Source: Nemertoderma westbladi (Eukaryota > Xenacoelomorpha > Nemertodermatida > Nemertodermatidae). Taken from it: a DNA stretch of 50,000 nucleotides. A model generated the notes under the pieces. It did no database searches. It was given only the letters and a program-made list of their open reading frames with translations, and was not told the DNA's origin. The stretch is from contig JAUCBJ010005046.1 in NCBI GenBank assembly GCA_032718475.1, forward strand, positions 1 through 50,000, written 5' to 3'. This document shows positions 11,898-24,200 of the stretch, piece by piece (position 1 is the first letter of the stretch; each line of letters begins with the position of its first letter). Position numbers and translations under genes: made by a program.

Positions 11898-12256
11898 ATG
11901 ATAGGCCCACACTCGAAGATTTATAATTCAGGAATTGATAAAGTCCTAGTAATTCGTACTTTGTTGCTTATTGTCATCATGGTAACAAGGGTTTCCATGG
12001 CTTCAATGACTACATACGAGTCACGAGGGTTTGCCGAAGCCCGTGGTTACGGACCATCCAACTGCTCGGCATTGATTCACACGACCGACGGTGGTCTCCT
12101 AGCAACCCCAAACTTTCCCGCCGGGGATTACACCCCAGACTTGGACTGCGAGTACATAATAATAGCTGAAACCGGGTACCGGGTGCTGTTGGAGTTCCGT
12201 GTCGCCTTCCAGGTTGAGGATTCGGTACATTGCGCATACGACTACCTAGAGATCAG
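11898..12256 (+). CDS. neto: NETO-like exon 1: signal peptide and first half of CUB1
   Basis: I chose the ATG at 11898. The frame is open a little further upstream (GTG at 11883) but without an earlier ATG. ATG codons at 11979, 11997 and 12006 are alternatives. The peptide has a Leu/Ile/Val-rich stretch (VLVIRTLLLIVIMV) fitting a signal sequence, then CUB1 up to CAYDYLEI. Donor GTTGGT at 12257 is a moderate match and leaves two bases of an Arg codon. Confidence 0.8.
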
Positions 12257-15200
12257 GTTGGTGACATTACGGATATGTTTATAGTGGTCAGTAATTCATC
12301 TTAGTTATCATTCGTAGGTCCATCTTATTCATCACGGCCACAATGATTATTTTATACCCTCTAACAGTAACAGACATGAGGGGGTAAATTGCGGACACAC
12401 AAGGTATCAGTTAGTATTTCCAGGTATATCTTTTACCTGAACCGCTGCTAGCTGAATGGTTAGAGCGTCAGACTTCCAACCCAGAGGTCACCAGTTCGAT
12501 CCCAATTGTCAAATTAAAATTATCGGTCTTCTGGTGATATCCTCGTAACGAAGCAAAGTAGGCCTACCATTTAGCTGCATTGCACCCTATAGGACGGTAA
12601 CGCTGCAAAGTAATCATTAACTTAGTAACAGTAATCTTCTAGAGTCTCTTCAATCTTTTAGAATCTTCTCTGTATTCTCCATTGCTCCAGCGTGGATGAT
12701 GAAAACCTTTTGTGTGCTAAGTGTACGATTGTTTATCGTACAGTATGTTGAAGTGACTACAGTTTAGTTGAATGAATCTCTCAATACTCACATTGCAAAT
12801 TTAAAACTGATAAATTATCATTAAGCGTTGATAAGTCGGCATAACGTAACTAAATTACCCACCGGTACACCATTGTGTGAAAATGGCACTATTCAGCGTT
12901 TATTACCCTTGCATATTTATGTTAACCTCCCTCGCTGCGCTCGCTCGGTACATAAATAAACTCAGGTCATAACGCTGAAAAGTGCTTCTTTTCACACGAT
13001 GATGTAAATAGTTTTAAATAATATTACGTATTTACCAATTAACACCATTTCTCGGATTAATTAACTTTTGATATATTACTCCCAATGTACTTGAGCTGTT
13101 TAATAATCCTCACAGTTATTGCACTATAAATGCTGTCTGTTTCGCAAATTAATCTACTTGATATGTATTAGATACTGTTCTTGGTTCAACGAAAAAGTTT
13201 ACGGAAAAATGAAAATATCTCATGGCAGCCATTAATCGAATAGAAATAAAACATGATGTACAATAATATATCCATTGTATTAAGCCGTTTATTAATTTTA
13301 TACGTGTTTATACCTTAAGGTATTGGACTGGCGACATACTCTACATATGGCATATTTTTATATGCTGACATGTTTAAACGATTGTAAGTAATGTTAACTA
13401 AATTAAGGGAGACTTGCCTAATTCCATTTGAACTTCTTTTAATATTGTTAACATAACATAAGTTAATTAACATACTGTACGTTTGGTTTAGTTTAGAGCT
13501 GATAATCAGGGGCCCCAGTTTCGATCCGACAAGTGGGCGGTAACATAGCTACACCCGCTCTTTCATCCATGACGGATCGATAAAATTCGACACAAAAGAG
13601 AAAGGATTTACGGAATGAAAACGGGCTGCCATAAAGTAGACCTGTTTTCACCAAAAATCTTGGCAAATTAATATACCGCCTCAATGTTAAAATCTCAATT
13701 TAGGGAAAGGAGCAGTTTACAGTGGCACGTTATTTTAACCAAAACAATAAGCTAAGCACAATAGATTTGCAATAGAGTTACAGTTTTATTTTTGAGAATA
13801 ATCAGCTGTTATTTGCGTCGAATTTCCCCTGGAGAGGGATGAATTTGTATTGCGTCGAAAGTCCAAACCGATCTGCAATTTCGCTACATCAGACAGCGGG
13901 AATAATGCGGCCACTCCCATTAACCAACTAACATGTACCGGTACATGTTCGGCTTGTTCTACACGCTACGTATTTTGGTTTATATTTTTTCGATATAAAA
14001 AAAAACAATAATTTATTATTGTCCTTAGCAGCGGGAGTGGATGTCTCTATTGATGTTTTACTAACTGTTTAGCATTCAGTATATCAGTAACTTTCAATAA
14101 ATAGTTATAACTTTCATTGTGTTACCGAAGGAATATTTCAACCTTGGAACATTAGCATTCTCTGTATGATGTCGATTAATGGGTGGGTGAGCGCTGGAAG
14201 TGCGTTCCCTCAGATGTGGAACTATTGTTGTCGCTACATCGTCTACAAAGAGATTAGAGATGCTATTAAGTAAACAAACCGAAAAAAACAAACCGAAGTT
14301 AAATAGGAATAATAATTTATATACATACATTAAATAATTTCCTCAACCTTCCAGACCTGAAATTACAATATTATTCGTTTTCTTTATAATAGTATTCCTT
14401 AATATTTATTTCCAATCAATAATATTTATTGCAGAGACGGTGCTTTTGGTTATTCTCCTCTGGTCGGGAAGTTTTGTGATAACAAAAATCCACCGGATTT
14501 TCTGAAATCTTCCGGTCGGGGGTTATGGTTACGTTTCCATAGCGACAGTCTTCTTCAAGGAAGAGGGTTCCAGGCGGTCTTCAAGTAAGTCACGAAACTA
14601 CGGACTTTACTGTAGCTATAGTAAATACAGTAACTATAGAAACTACATACTTTACTGTGCCATAAACGGTCTTGTTTCTGGTTATGCACTGTGTAATGCA
14701 TCAGTGTATATGTATGTACGTACATAGGTAGAGACCTACTTGTGTACCCGGATGTATGTATGCCGACCTACTGTATGTACGTACATAGGTAGAGACCTAC
14801 TTGTGAACCCGGATGTATGTATGCCGACCTACTGTATGTACGTACATAGGTAGAGACCTACTTGTGTACCCGGATGTATGTATGCCGACCTACTGTATGT
14901 ACGTACATAGGTAGAGACCTACTTGTGTACCCGGATGTATGTATGCCGACCTACTGTATGTACGTACATAGGTAGAGACCTACTTGTGTACCCGGATGTA
15001 TGTATGCCGACCTACTGTATGTACGTACATAGGTAGAGACCTACTTGTGTACCCGGATGTATGTATGCCGACCTACTGCATGTACGTACATAGGTAGAGA
15101 CCTACTTGTGTACCCGGATGTATGTATGCCGACCTACTGCATGTACGTACATAGGTAGAGACCTACTTGTGTACCCGGATGTATGTATGCCGACCTACTG

Positions 15201-18200
15201 CATGTACGTACATAGGTAGAGACCTACTTGTGTACCCGGATGTATGTATGCCGACCTACTGTATGTACGTACATAGGTCGAGACCTACTTGTGTACCCGT
15301 ATGTATGTATGCCGACCTACTGCATGTACGTACATAGGTAGAGACCTACTTGTGTACCCGGATGTATGTATGCCGACCTACTGCATGTACGTACATAGGT
15401 AGAGACCTACTTGTGTACCCGGATGTATGTATGCCGACCTACTGCATGTACCCGGATGTATGGATGCCGACCTACTGCATGTACGTACATAGGTAGAGAC
15501 CTACTTGTGTACCCGGATGTATGTATGCCGACCTACTGTATGTACGTACATAGGTAGAGACCTACTTGTGTACCCGTATGTATGTATGCCGACCTACTGT
15601 ATGTACGTACATAGGTAGAGACCTACTTGTGTACCCGGATGTATGTATGCCGACCTACTGCATGTACGTACATAGGTAGAGACCTACTTGTGTACCCGTA
15701 TGTATGTATGCCGACCTACTGTATGTACGTACATAGGTAGAGACCTACTTGTGTACCCGGATGTATGTATGCCGACCTACTGCATGTACGTACATAGGTA
15801 GAGACCTACTTGTGTACCCGTATGTATGTATGCCGACCTACTGCATGTACGTACATAGGTAGAGACCTACTTGTGTACCCGTATGTATGTATGCCGACCT
15901 ACTGCATGTACGTACATAGGTAGAGACCTACTTGTGTACCCGGTTGTATGTATGCCGACCTACTGTATGTACGTACATAAGTAGAGACCTACTTGTGTAC
16001 CCGGTTGTATGTATGCCGACCTACTGTATGTACGTACATAGGTAGAGACCTACTTGTGTACCCGGATGTATGTATGCCGACCTACTGCATGTACGTACAT
16101 AGGTAGAGACCTACTTGTGTACCCGTATGTATGTATGCCGACCTACTGCATGTACCCGGATGTATGGATGCCGACCTACTGCATGTACGTACATAGGTAG
16201 AGACCTACTTGTGTACCCGTATGTATGTATGCCGACCTACTGCATGTACGTACATAGGTAGAGACCTACTTGTGTACCCGTATGTATGTATGCCGACCTA
16301 CTGCATGTACGTACATAGGTAGAGACCTACTTGTGTACCCGGATGTATGTATGCCGACCTACTGCATGTACGTACATAGGTAGAGACCTACTTGTGTACC
16401 CGGATGTATGTATGCCGACCTACTGCATGTACGTACATAGGTAGAGACCTACTTGTGTACCCGTATGTATGTATGCCGACCTACTGCATGTACGTACATA
16501 GGTAGAGACCTACTTGTGTACCCGGATGTATGTATGCCGACCTACTGTATGTACGTACATAGGTAGAGACCTACTTGTGTACCCGTATGTATGTATGCCG
16601 ACCTACTGCATGTACGTACATAGGTAGAGACCTACTTGTGTACCCGTATGTATGTATGCCGACCTACTGCATGTACGTACATAGGTAGAGACCTACTTGT
16701 GTACCCGGATGTATGTATGCCGACCTACTGCATGTACGTACATAGGTAGAGACCTACTTGTGTACCCGTATGTATGTATGCCGACCTACTGCATGTACGT
16801 ACATAGGTAGAGACCTACTTGTGTACCCGTATGTATGTATGCCGACCTACTGCATGTACGTACATAGGTAGAGACCTACTTGTGTACCCGTATGTATGTA
16901 TGCCGACCTACTGCATGTACGTACATAGGTAGAGACCTACTTGTGTACCCGGATGTATGTATGCCGACCTACTGCATGTACGTACATAGGTAGAGACCTA
17001 CTTGTGTACCCGGATGTATGTATGCCGACCTACTGCATGTACGTACATAGGTAGAGACCTACTTGTGTACCCGTATGTATGTATGCCGACCTACTGCATG
17101 TACGTACATAGGTAGAGACCTACTTGTGTACCCGTATGTATGTATGCCGACCTACTGCATGTACGTACATAGGTAGAGACCTACTTGTGTACCCGTATGT
17201 ATGTATGCCGACCTACTGCATGTACGTACATAGGTAGAGACCTACTTGTGTACCCGTATGTATGTATGCCGACCTACTGCATGTACGTACATAGGTAGAG
17301 ACCTACTTGTGTACCCGTATGTATGTATGCCGACCTACTGCATGTACGTACATAGGTAGAGACCTACTTGTGTACCCGTATGTATGTATGCCGACCTACT
17401 GCATGTACGTACATAGGTAGAGACCTACTTGTGTACCCGGATGTATGTATGCCGACCTACTGCATGTACGTACATAGGTAGAGACCTACTTGTGTACCCG
17501 GATGTATGTATGCCGACCTACTGCATGTACGTACATAGGTAGAGACCTACTTGTGTACCCGTATGTATGTATGCCGACCTACTGCATGTACGTACATAGG
17601 TAGAGACCTACTTGTGTACCCGGATGTATGTATGCCGACCTACTGTATGTACGTACATAGGTAGAGACCTACTTGTGTACCCGCATGTATGTATGCCGAC
17701 CTACTGCATGTACGTACATAGGTAGAGACCTACTTGTGTACCCGGATGTATGTATGCCGACCTACTGCATGTACGTACATAGGTAGAGACCTACTTGTGT
17801 ACCCGGATGTATGTATGCCGACCTACTGCATGTACCCGGATGTATGGATGCCGACCTACTGCATGTACGTACATAGGTAGAGACCTACTTGTGTACCCGG
17901 ATGTATGTATGCCGACCTACTGTATGTACGTACATAGGTAGAGACCTACTTGTGTACCCGTATGTATGTATGCCGGCCTACTGTATGTACGTACATAGGT
18001 AGAGACCTACTTGTGTACCCGGATGTATGTATGCCGACCTACTGCATGTACGTACATAGGTAGAGACCTACTTGTGTACCCGTATGTATGTATGCCGACC
18101 TACTGTATGTACGTACATAGGTAGAGACCTACTTGTGTACCCGGATGTATGTATGCCGACCTACTGCATGTACGTACATAGGTAGAGACCTACTTGTGTA

Positions 18201-21200
18201 CCCGTATGTATGTATGCCGACCTACTGCATGTACGTACATAGGTAGAGACCTACTTGTGTACCCGTATGTATGTATGCCGACCTACTGCATGTACGTACA
18301 TAGGTAGAGACCTACTTGTGTACCCGGTTGTATGTATGCCGACCTACTGTATGTACGTACATAAGTAGAGACCTACTTGTGTACCCGGTTGTATGTATGC
18401 CGACCTACTGTATGTACGTACATAGGTAGAGACCTACTTGTGTACCCGGATGTATGTATGCCGACCTACTGCATGTACGTACATAGGTAGAGACCTACTT
18501 GTGTACCCGTATGTATGTATGCCGACCTACTGCATGTACCCGGATGTATGTATGCCGACCTACTGTATGTACGTACATAGGTAGAGACCTACTTGTGTAC
18601 CCGGATGTATGTATGCCTACCTACTGCATGTACTAGAAGAAAATTTAGTACACTTTGATTGCAACAGTTTCTGCTTTTAAATTTTTTTCGTTGAGTTCTA
18701 ATTTTGTTGATTGGATTACCTATACCGGTACATCACTACACTAAAGATACTTAACTGGTTACAACTGGTACCGGTAGGCCTATAATTCTTATGTATTCTG
18801 CATTGATATACATATAATAAATAATTAGGTATCGTATATTATGTATAATTATATGGACATTCCTTGTGGGTATAAATTTAATGATATAAATAACGATTTG
18901 GTCGATGGACTGCCAGTGGAAAAATACGGAATAACAATCGATATAGTGTGGATACGATAATGCTCGTCTCCATCATACAGCTCTCCCATGCCATTATTAT
19001 GGAGGGTGGAGTGTAGCCATTGCAAATGATTGAATGGTGAATGGAAGTTGAATGGTAATTATTGTAAGTCTAGCCTAAGGTGTTCTTTCCCGATAGTATA
19101 TCGTCTTACTATACAATGCGAAGTATGTAATTAGTGCATAGTAAATTGATAAGAAAATGAAACGATCTCGCTTCATCGCTATCACTTGTCCAATATACCA
19201 CTTGTAGGACACTTTACCATTAGGTAACTTGCCCAATACTCGACTTACAGAATAAGTCACTAGCACAATAATTTGTTTGAGACCATAACTTACATTCACT
19301 ACGTATTCTGCCTGTTGCTAGGCCTACTACATTACATAATCACATAGTGGCACACATTGAGTTCAGAAAATAGTGATCCTCAGCATAAATTGATAGTTTA
19401 TTGTTTTGGTTAGAAAACACCGCCACTGCAACCTGCTCCTTTCCATTAATGTTCTTAATTAAGTAAAGCAAAATCTCAAAATTTTGGACAAGTCTCCTAT
19501 TCGAAATCTGGCCTATTGGGCAAGTGACCATACCAGATCTAGTTATTGAGGGTTGACCGTAACTTGCACCAAAATGCAACTCAATTTCACATTTAAATAC
19601 GTTTAATAATTATCATTAAATGCTTATTAAAATACAAATTTTATCAATAGGATCATTTGGAATTTCGGCAAAACCTGATCTGATCTATGTGTATATACCT
19701 GCACTATTGAGTGGCCGCAATGTGCACCTATTTTTTGCATTAAAGGATAGTAGCATAAAGCATAAAGCATTATAGCCCCCCGTTTTTCACATTCCCAGTA
19801 TTTGTTTGCCTTGTTTTAATCTCAAAGTATCAGATAGGGGGGGAAACTGGACGCAATCAATAAAAATTCATCCCTCTCCAGGGAAAATTGGACGCAAATA
19901 ACAGATGATTACTCTCAAAAATAAAACTGTAACCTGTACTATTGTGTTTAGTATATTGTTTTGGTTAAAATAACGTGCCACTGTAACCTGCTCCTTTCCC
20001 TAAATTGAGAATTTAACATTGAGGCGGTATATTAATTCGCCAAGGCGGGTTTTGCGTCCAGTCCCCCCCCCCCCCCCCCCTGTCTCCAAAGTATGACGAT
20101 AGCCATTAAATCTTAGTTGCGTTAGACCTTTTGTTTTTTTTTACAATCTATTTATTTACAATCCAAATGTTAATGTTAATTAATGTTTAGGAGCAGGAAA
20201 AAGTTCCCAGGTCAATGCTAAATTAATTATTATAGTAGCTCCTTAAATAGCGAAGAGTCTTTACTAATAGCGTCCATAGCGCAGGTATAATGTTGAAAGG
20301 AACCCCGATAACAACATGTCTTCATTGTTTGGAAGTATGAATATGAAGTTTGTAGAATGTGGGCTTAACGTGTCTGCAAAATCCTTAACATTTGAGTGGA
20401 TTCAATTACTGGGACATTCATATCTTGAAGTTAAATTTAATGACGTGTTTGGAGAGTTGTAGGCCTTAATTAATTTGGTAGAATCATTTGAGCAACTTAT
20501 TGGGCAAGTGACCTATTTTTAGTTTTAGATCAATTTTTATTGGGCAAATGACTCGTCTGATATTTATTGGGCAAGTGACTGCACCTCTTAAATTCGCGCT
20601 CCTCCTGTGGGGCGAGCCACGAAGTCCAGGTGAGCCTTATCATAGCAGTATAATTAGTGAGCCGCCCGCGTCGTCGTCGTTGGAAATGTTTGAACGCCAA
20701 TAAGTCGGTCAATCATGGACGAAATTAAACCAAACTTGGTACACATGTAGTCTATCAAAAGTTTAGAAATTATACATACAAACAGACTTCTATATTTCCT
20801 CTGTCTGCCACTAAGGGGCGAGTTGACAGAAACGTAGAAGTAGCTATACTTATAGAACTAAACATCAGATTCATCTGAAATTTGGTAGGAGTAATGAGCA
20901 TTGCTGAATTAGAATTTCTAAACAAATACAGGCTTATATAGTTCCTCTCTCTGCCGCTAGGGGGCGAATTGACAGAGACGTAGAAGTAGCTGTGTACTCG
21001 AAAGAATGGCGTTAAGGAACCATGTTCTGGCACAGTGTGTTTCCGGACGATCCCAGATTATATGCTCTTGGACTGTAAGTTACATTATACACCAGGATGC
21101 TACATACATCAGGATGTTGCGAAGAGTTTGTGGTATAGGGTACAATGCATTTAAGAAATGAGGCATTGTTCAACGTCTGTGAAATTTCCCAAACCGAGTG

Positions 21201-24200
21201 TCGACTTGCAGGTTCGACGGTTGAATCTTCCCAGCCAAAAAGCCTTGCTGTACTATGTAGATATTTTGCTTCGTCAAGTCAAAAATTTAACCGTAACCTG
21301 TGCAATTTATACTTTCGTTTATTGTGTTGGTTAGAGCAATGTGGCATTATTGTGTTCCAGGAACGTATGTTTACTGTATATTCATGGGATTCATGGCATA
21401 TATCCGAATATTTCGTATCTGATACCCGACGGTATGTTCGCATACAGCATGTATCTGTAAAATGTTTCAGTTCCACCTTCGCGTAGTAGTTACATTGAAT
21501 TCACGTCTCTCCAGAGGTCGTGGGTTCGATCCGCACATTGGGTCAAGGGCATTTTGCTTCTAAAGGAACTACTAGCCAGGAGTAACGGTAGCTAAATGTG
21601 TTTTGGAGTATCCTCTGGGGAGTATAGTTCCGGGGGGGGGAAGCACAGGAAATAGGTCGTGTTAATACTTGGCCAGTTTCGAAATATTCTAAGTATAATT
21701 TATGTGTGGCTTTCCAGATAAAAGTAGTTAATTATTTAATTGGATGTTAATTGCCGTAATAATGTCAGCTGCCATCAATCTCACATACCGTACTGGTACC
21801 CTCTGAGCTTTTGTGTTGGGGTGGAGATTTAAAAAAGGGGGAGGAACTGTCCCCCTTTCTTTGATTTAACAGCTGTTTAGTTAAACTTTTTAAATACCGA
21901 TTTTATGATAGAATTGCTCAATTTTAATTTGTAACCTATGACTGTTCCTCGTGCTGCGCGAAGGCCCCACGAAAGTGTCCTATTTGCATGCGATGTGGTT
22001 CCTAACTGCTGCTTTCGTGTTCAGTTACAGGACTGGACTGCCCAGTAACTAAATATCCTCTCATCCTAACATAATCCAAACCAATATAAGTTTGATACAA
22101 TCTGTAGCTGAATGGCTGTATATTTCATGAATAATTGTTGCTTAATTGTGTTTTCTTATTATAAATGATATAAATAAATAAAAAATTATTGATTTATATA
22201 TATTACTTTTCATTATTGGAAGTCGAAATTATCGAAAGAACGTCTTTCGATAAATAATGACAGTAACTATCCTGCCACTCGAATGTAAATAGTCTTACTA
22301 GACTATTTATTCAGTGTTAATCAACTGTTTTAGTTGTTTTTGGAATTAATCACCTAATTTTCCTTGATTTTTTAGATACGAGAAAGACAAAAGTATTAGC
22401 GATATTAACCCAGGGGAATGTCTCGAGATACTAGATAAACCCAGTGGATGGGTTTCCGCGTCGGATCTAATTCACAGGAATCAACCCCGCAATGGTTTTT
22501 ATGATTGTACTTGGATAATCACCCCAATAATGGCGCGGGGAATTTATCTTAATTGGAAAAACTTTTCTCTTTATTCTCAAAATAATTGCGAGGCTAATTC
22601 GATGGAGATTTATAAAGGAAGAACTTTAGAAAATAAACTGGTAAGTTTGTTTATTAAAGGAAGAACTTTAGTAAATAAACTGGTAAGTATGTTTATAAAG
22701 GAAGAACTTTAGAAAATAAACTGGTAAGTTTGTTTGTAAAGGAAGAACTTTAGTAAATAAACTGGTAAGTTTGTTTATAAAGGAAGAACTTTAGAAAATA
22801 AACTGGTAAGTTTGTTTGTAAAGGAAGAACTTTAGTAAATAAACTGGTAAGTTTGTTTATAAAGGAAGAACTTTAGAAAATAAACTGGTAAGTATGTTTA
22901 TAAAGGGAGAACTTTAGTAAATAAACTGGTAAGTTTGTTTATAAAGGAAGAAATTTAGTAAATAAACTGGTAAGTTTGTTTATTAAAGGAAGAACTTTAG
23001 TAAATAAACTGGTAAGTATGTTTATAAAGGGAGAACTTTAGAAAATAAACTGGTAAGTATGTTTATAAAGGGAGAACTTTAGTAAATAAACTGGTAAGTA
23101 TGTTTATAAAGGAAGAACTTTAGAAAATAAACTGGTAAGTTTGTTTGTAAAGGAAGAACTTTAGTAAATAAACTGGTAAGTTTGTTTATAAAGGAAGAAC
23201 TTTAGAAAATAAACTGGTAAGTTTGTTTGTAAAGGAAGAACTTTAGTAAATAAACTGGTAAGTTTGTTTATAAAGGAAGAACTTTAGAAAATAAACTGGT
23301 AAGTATGTTTATAAAGGGAGAACTTTAGTAAATAAACTGGTAAGTTTGTTTATAAAGGAAGAAATTTAGTAAATAAACTGGTAAGTTTGTTTATTAAAGG
23401 AAGAACTTTAGTAAATAAACTGGTAAGTATGTTTATAAAGGGAGAACTTTAGAAAATAAACTGGTAAGTATGTTTATAAAGGGAGAACTTTAGTAAATAA
23501 ACTGGTAAGTATGTTTATAAAGGAAGAACTTTAGTAAATAAACTGGTAAGTTTGTTTATTAAGGAATAACTTTAGTAAATAAACTGGTAAGTTTGTTTAT
23601 TAAGGAAGAACTTTAGTAAATAAACTGGTAAGTTTGTTTATTAAGGAAGAACTTTAGTAAATAAACTGGTAAGTATGTTTATAAAGGGAGAACTTTAGTA
23701 AATAAACTGGTAAGTTTGTTTATAAAGGAAGAACTTTAGAAAATAAACTGGTAAGTTTGTTTATTAAAGGAAGAACTTTAGTAAATAAACTGGTAAGTTT
23801 GTTTATAAAGGAAGAACTTTAGTAAATAAACTGGTAAGTTTGTTTATAAAGAAATAACTTTAGTAAATAAACTGGTAAGTTTGTTTGTAAAGGAAGAACT
23901 TTAGTAAATAAACTGGTAAGTTTGTTTATAAAGGAAGAACTTTAGTAAATAAACTGGTAAGTTTGTTTATAAAGGAAGAACTTTAGTAAATAAACTGGAA
24001 GTTTGTTTATAAAGGAAGAACTTTAGTAAATAAACTGGTAGGTTTGTTTATAAAGAAATAACTTTAGTAAATAAACTGGTAAGTTTGTATATAAAGGAAT
24101 ATCTTTAGTAATAAACTGGTAAGTATGTTTATAAAGGGAGAACTTTAGTAAATAAACTGGTAAGTTTGTTTATAAAGGAAGAACTTTAGTAAATAAACTG

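Larger units (their letters stand above)
12257..14434 (+). other. Intron 1 of the NETO-like gene
   Basis: 2.2-kb intron bounded by GTTGGT and TTATTGCAG. It carries a tRNA-related SINE head at about 12445-12510, a fragment of the 36318-37630 terminal repeat at about 12570-12615, and short TIR-element copy B at 13655-13862. Nothing else is recognised. Confidence 0.75.
18634..22375 (+). other. Remainder of intron 2
   Basis: Non-coding. Holds partial TIR-element copy F (~19381-19450), copy C (19837-20080), three or four TATTGGGCAAGTGAC words (19513, 20498, 20538, 20565), a diverged two-copy ~120-bp repeat (20731-20995), a decayed interior fragment of the TIR element near 21293-21345, and a tRNA-related fragment at 21481-21540. 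No alternative exon was recognised. Confidence 0.6.

Noticed and set aside
12445-12512. tRNA-Gly gene
   Set aside because: The anticodon-loop context looks right, but stems are broken; SINE-derived is more likely.
14705-18633. CRISPR-like direct repeats
   Set aside because: Units are contiguous with no unique spacers, in an intron of an animal gene; it is a minisatellite. The same holds for 22641-29885.
22530-22712. Stand-alone 60-codon gene
   Set aside because: It is the end of NETO-like exon 3 read through the donor into the first array units.
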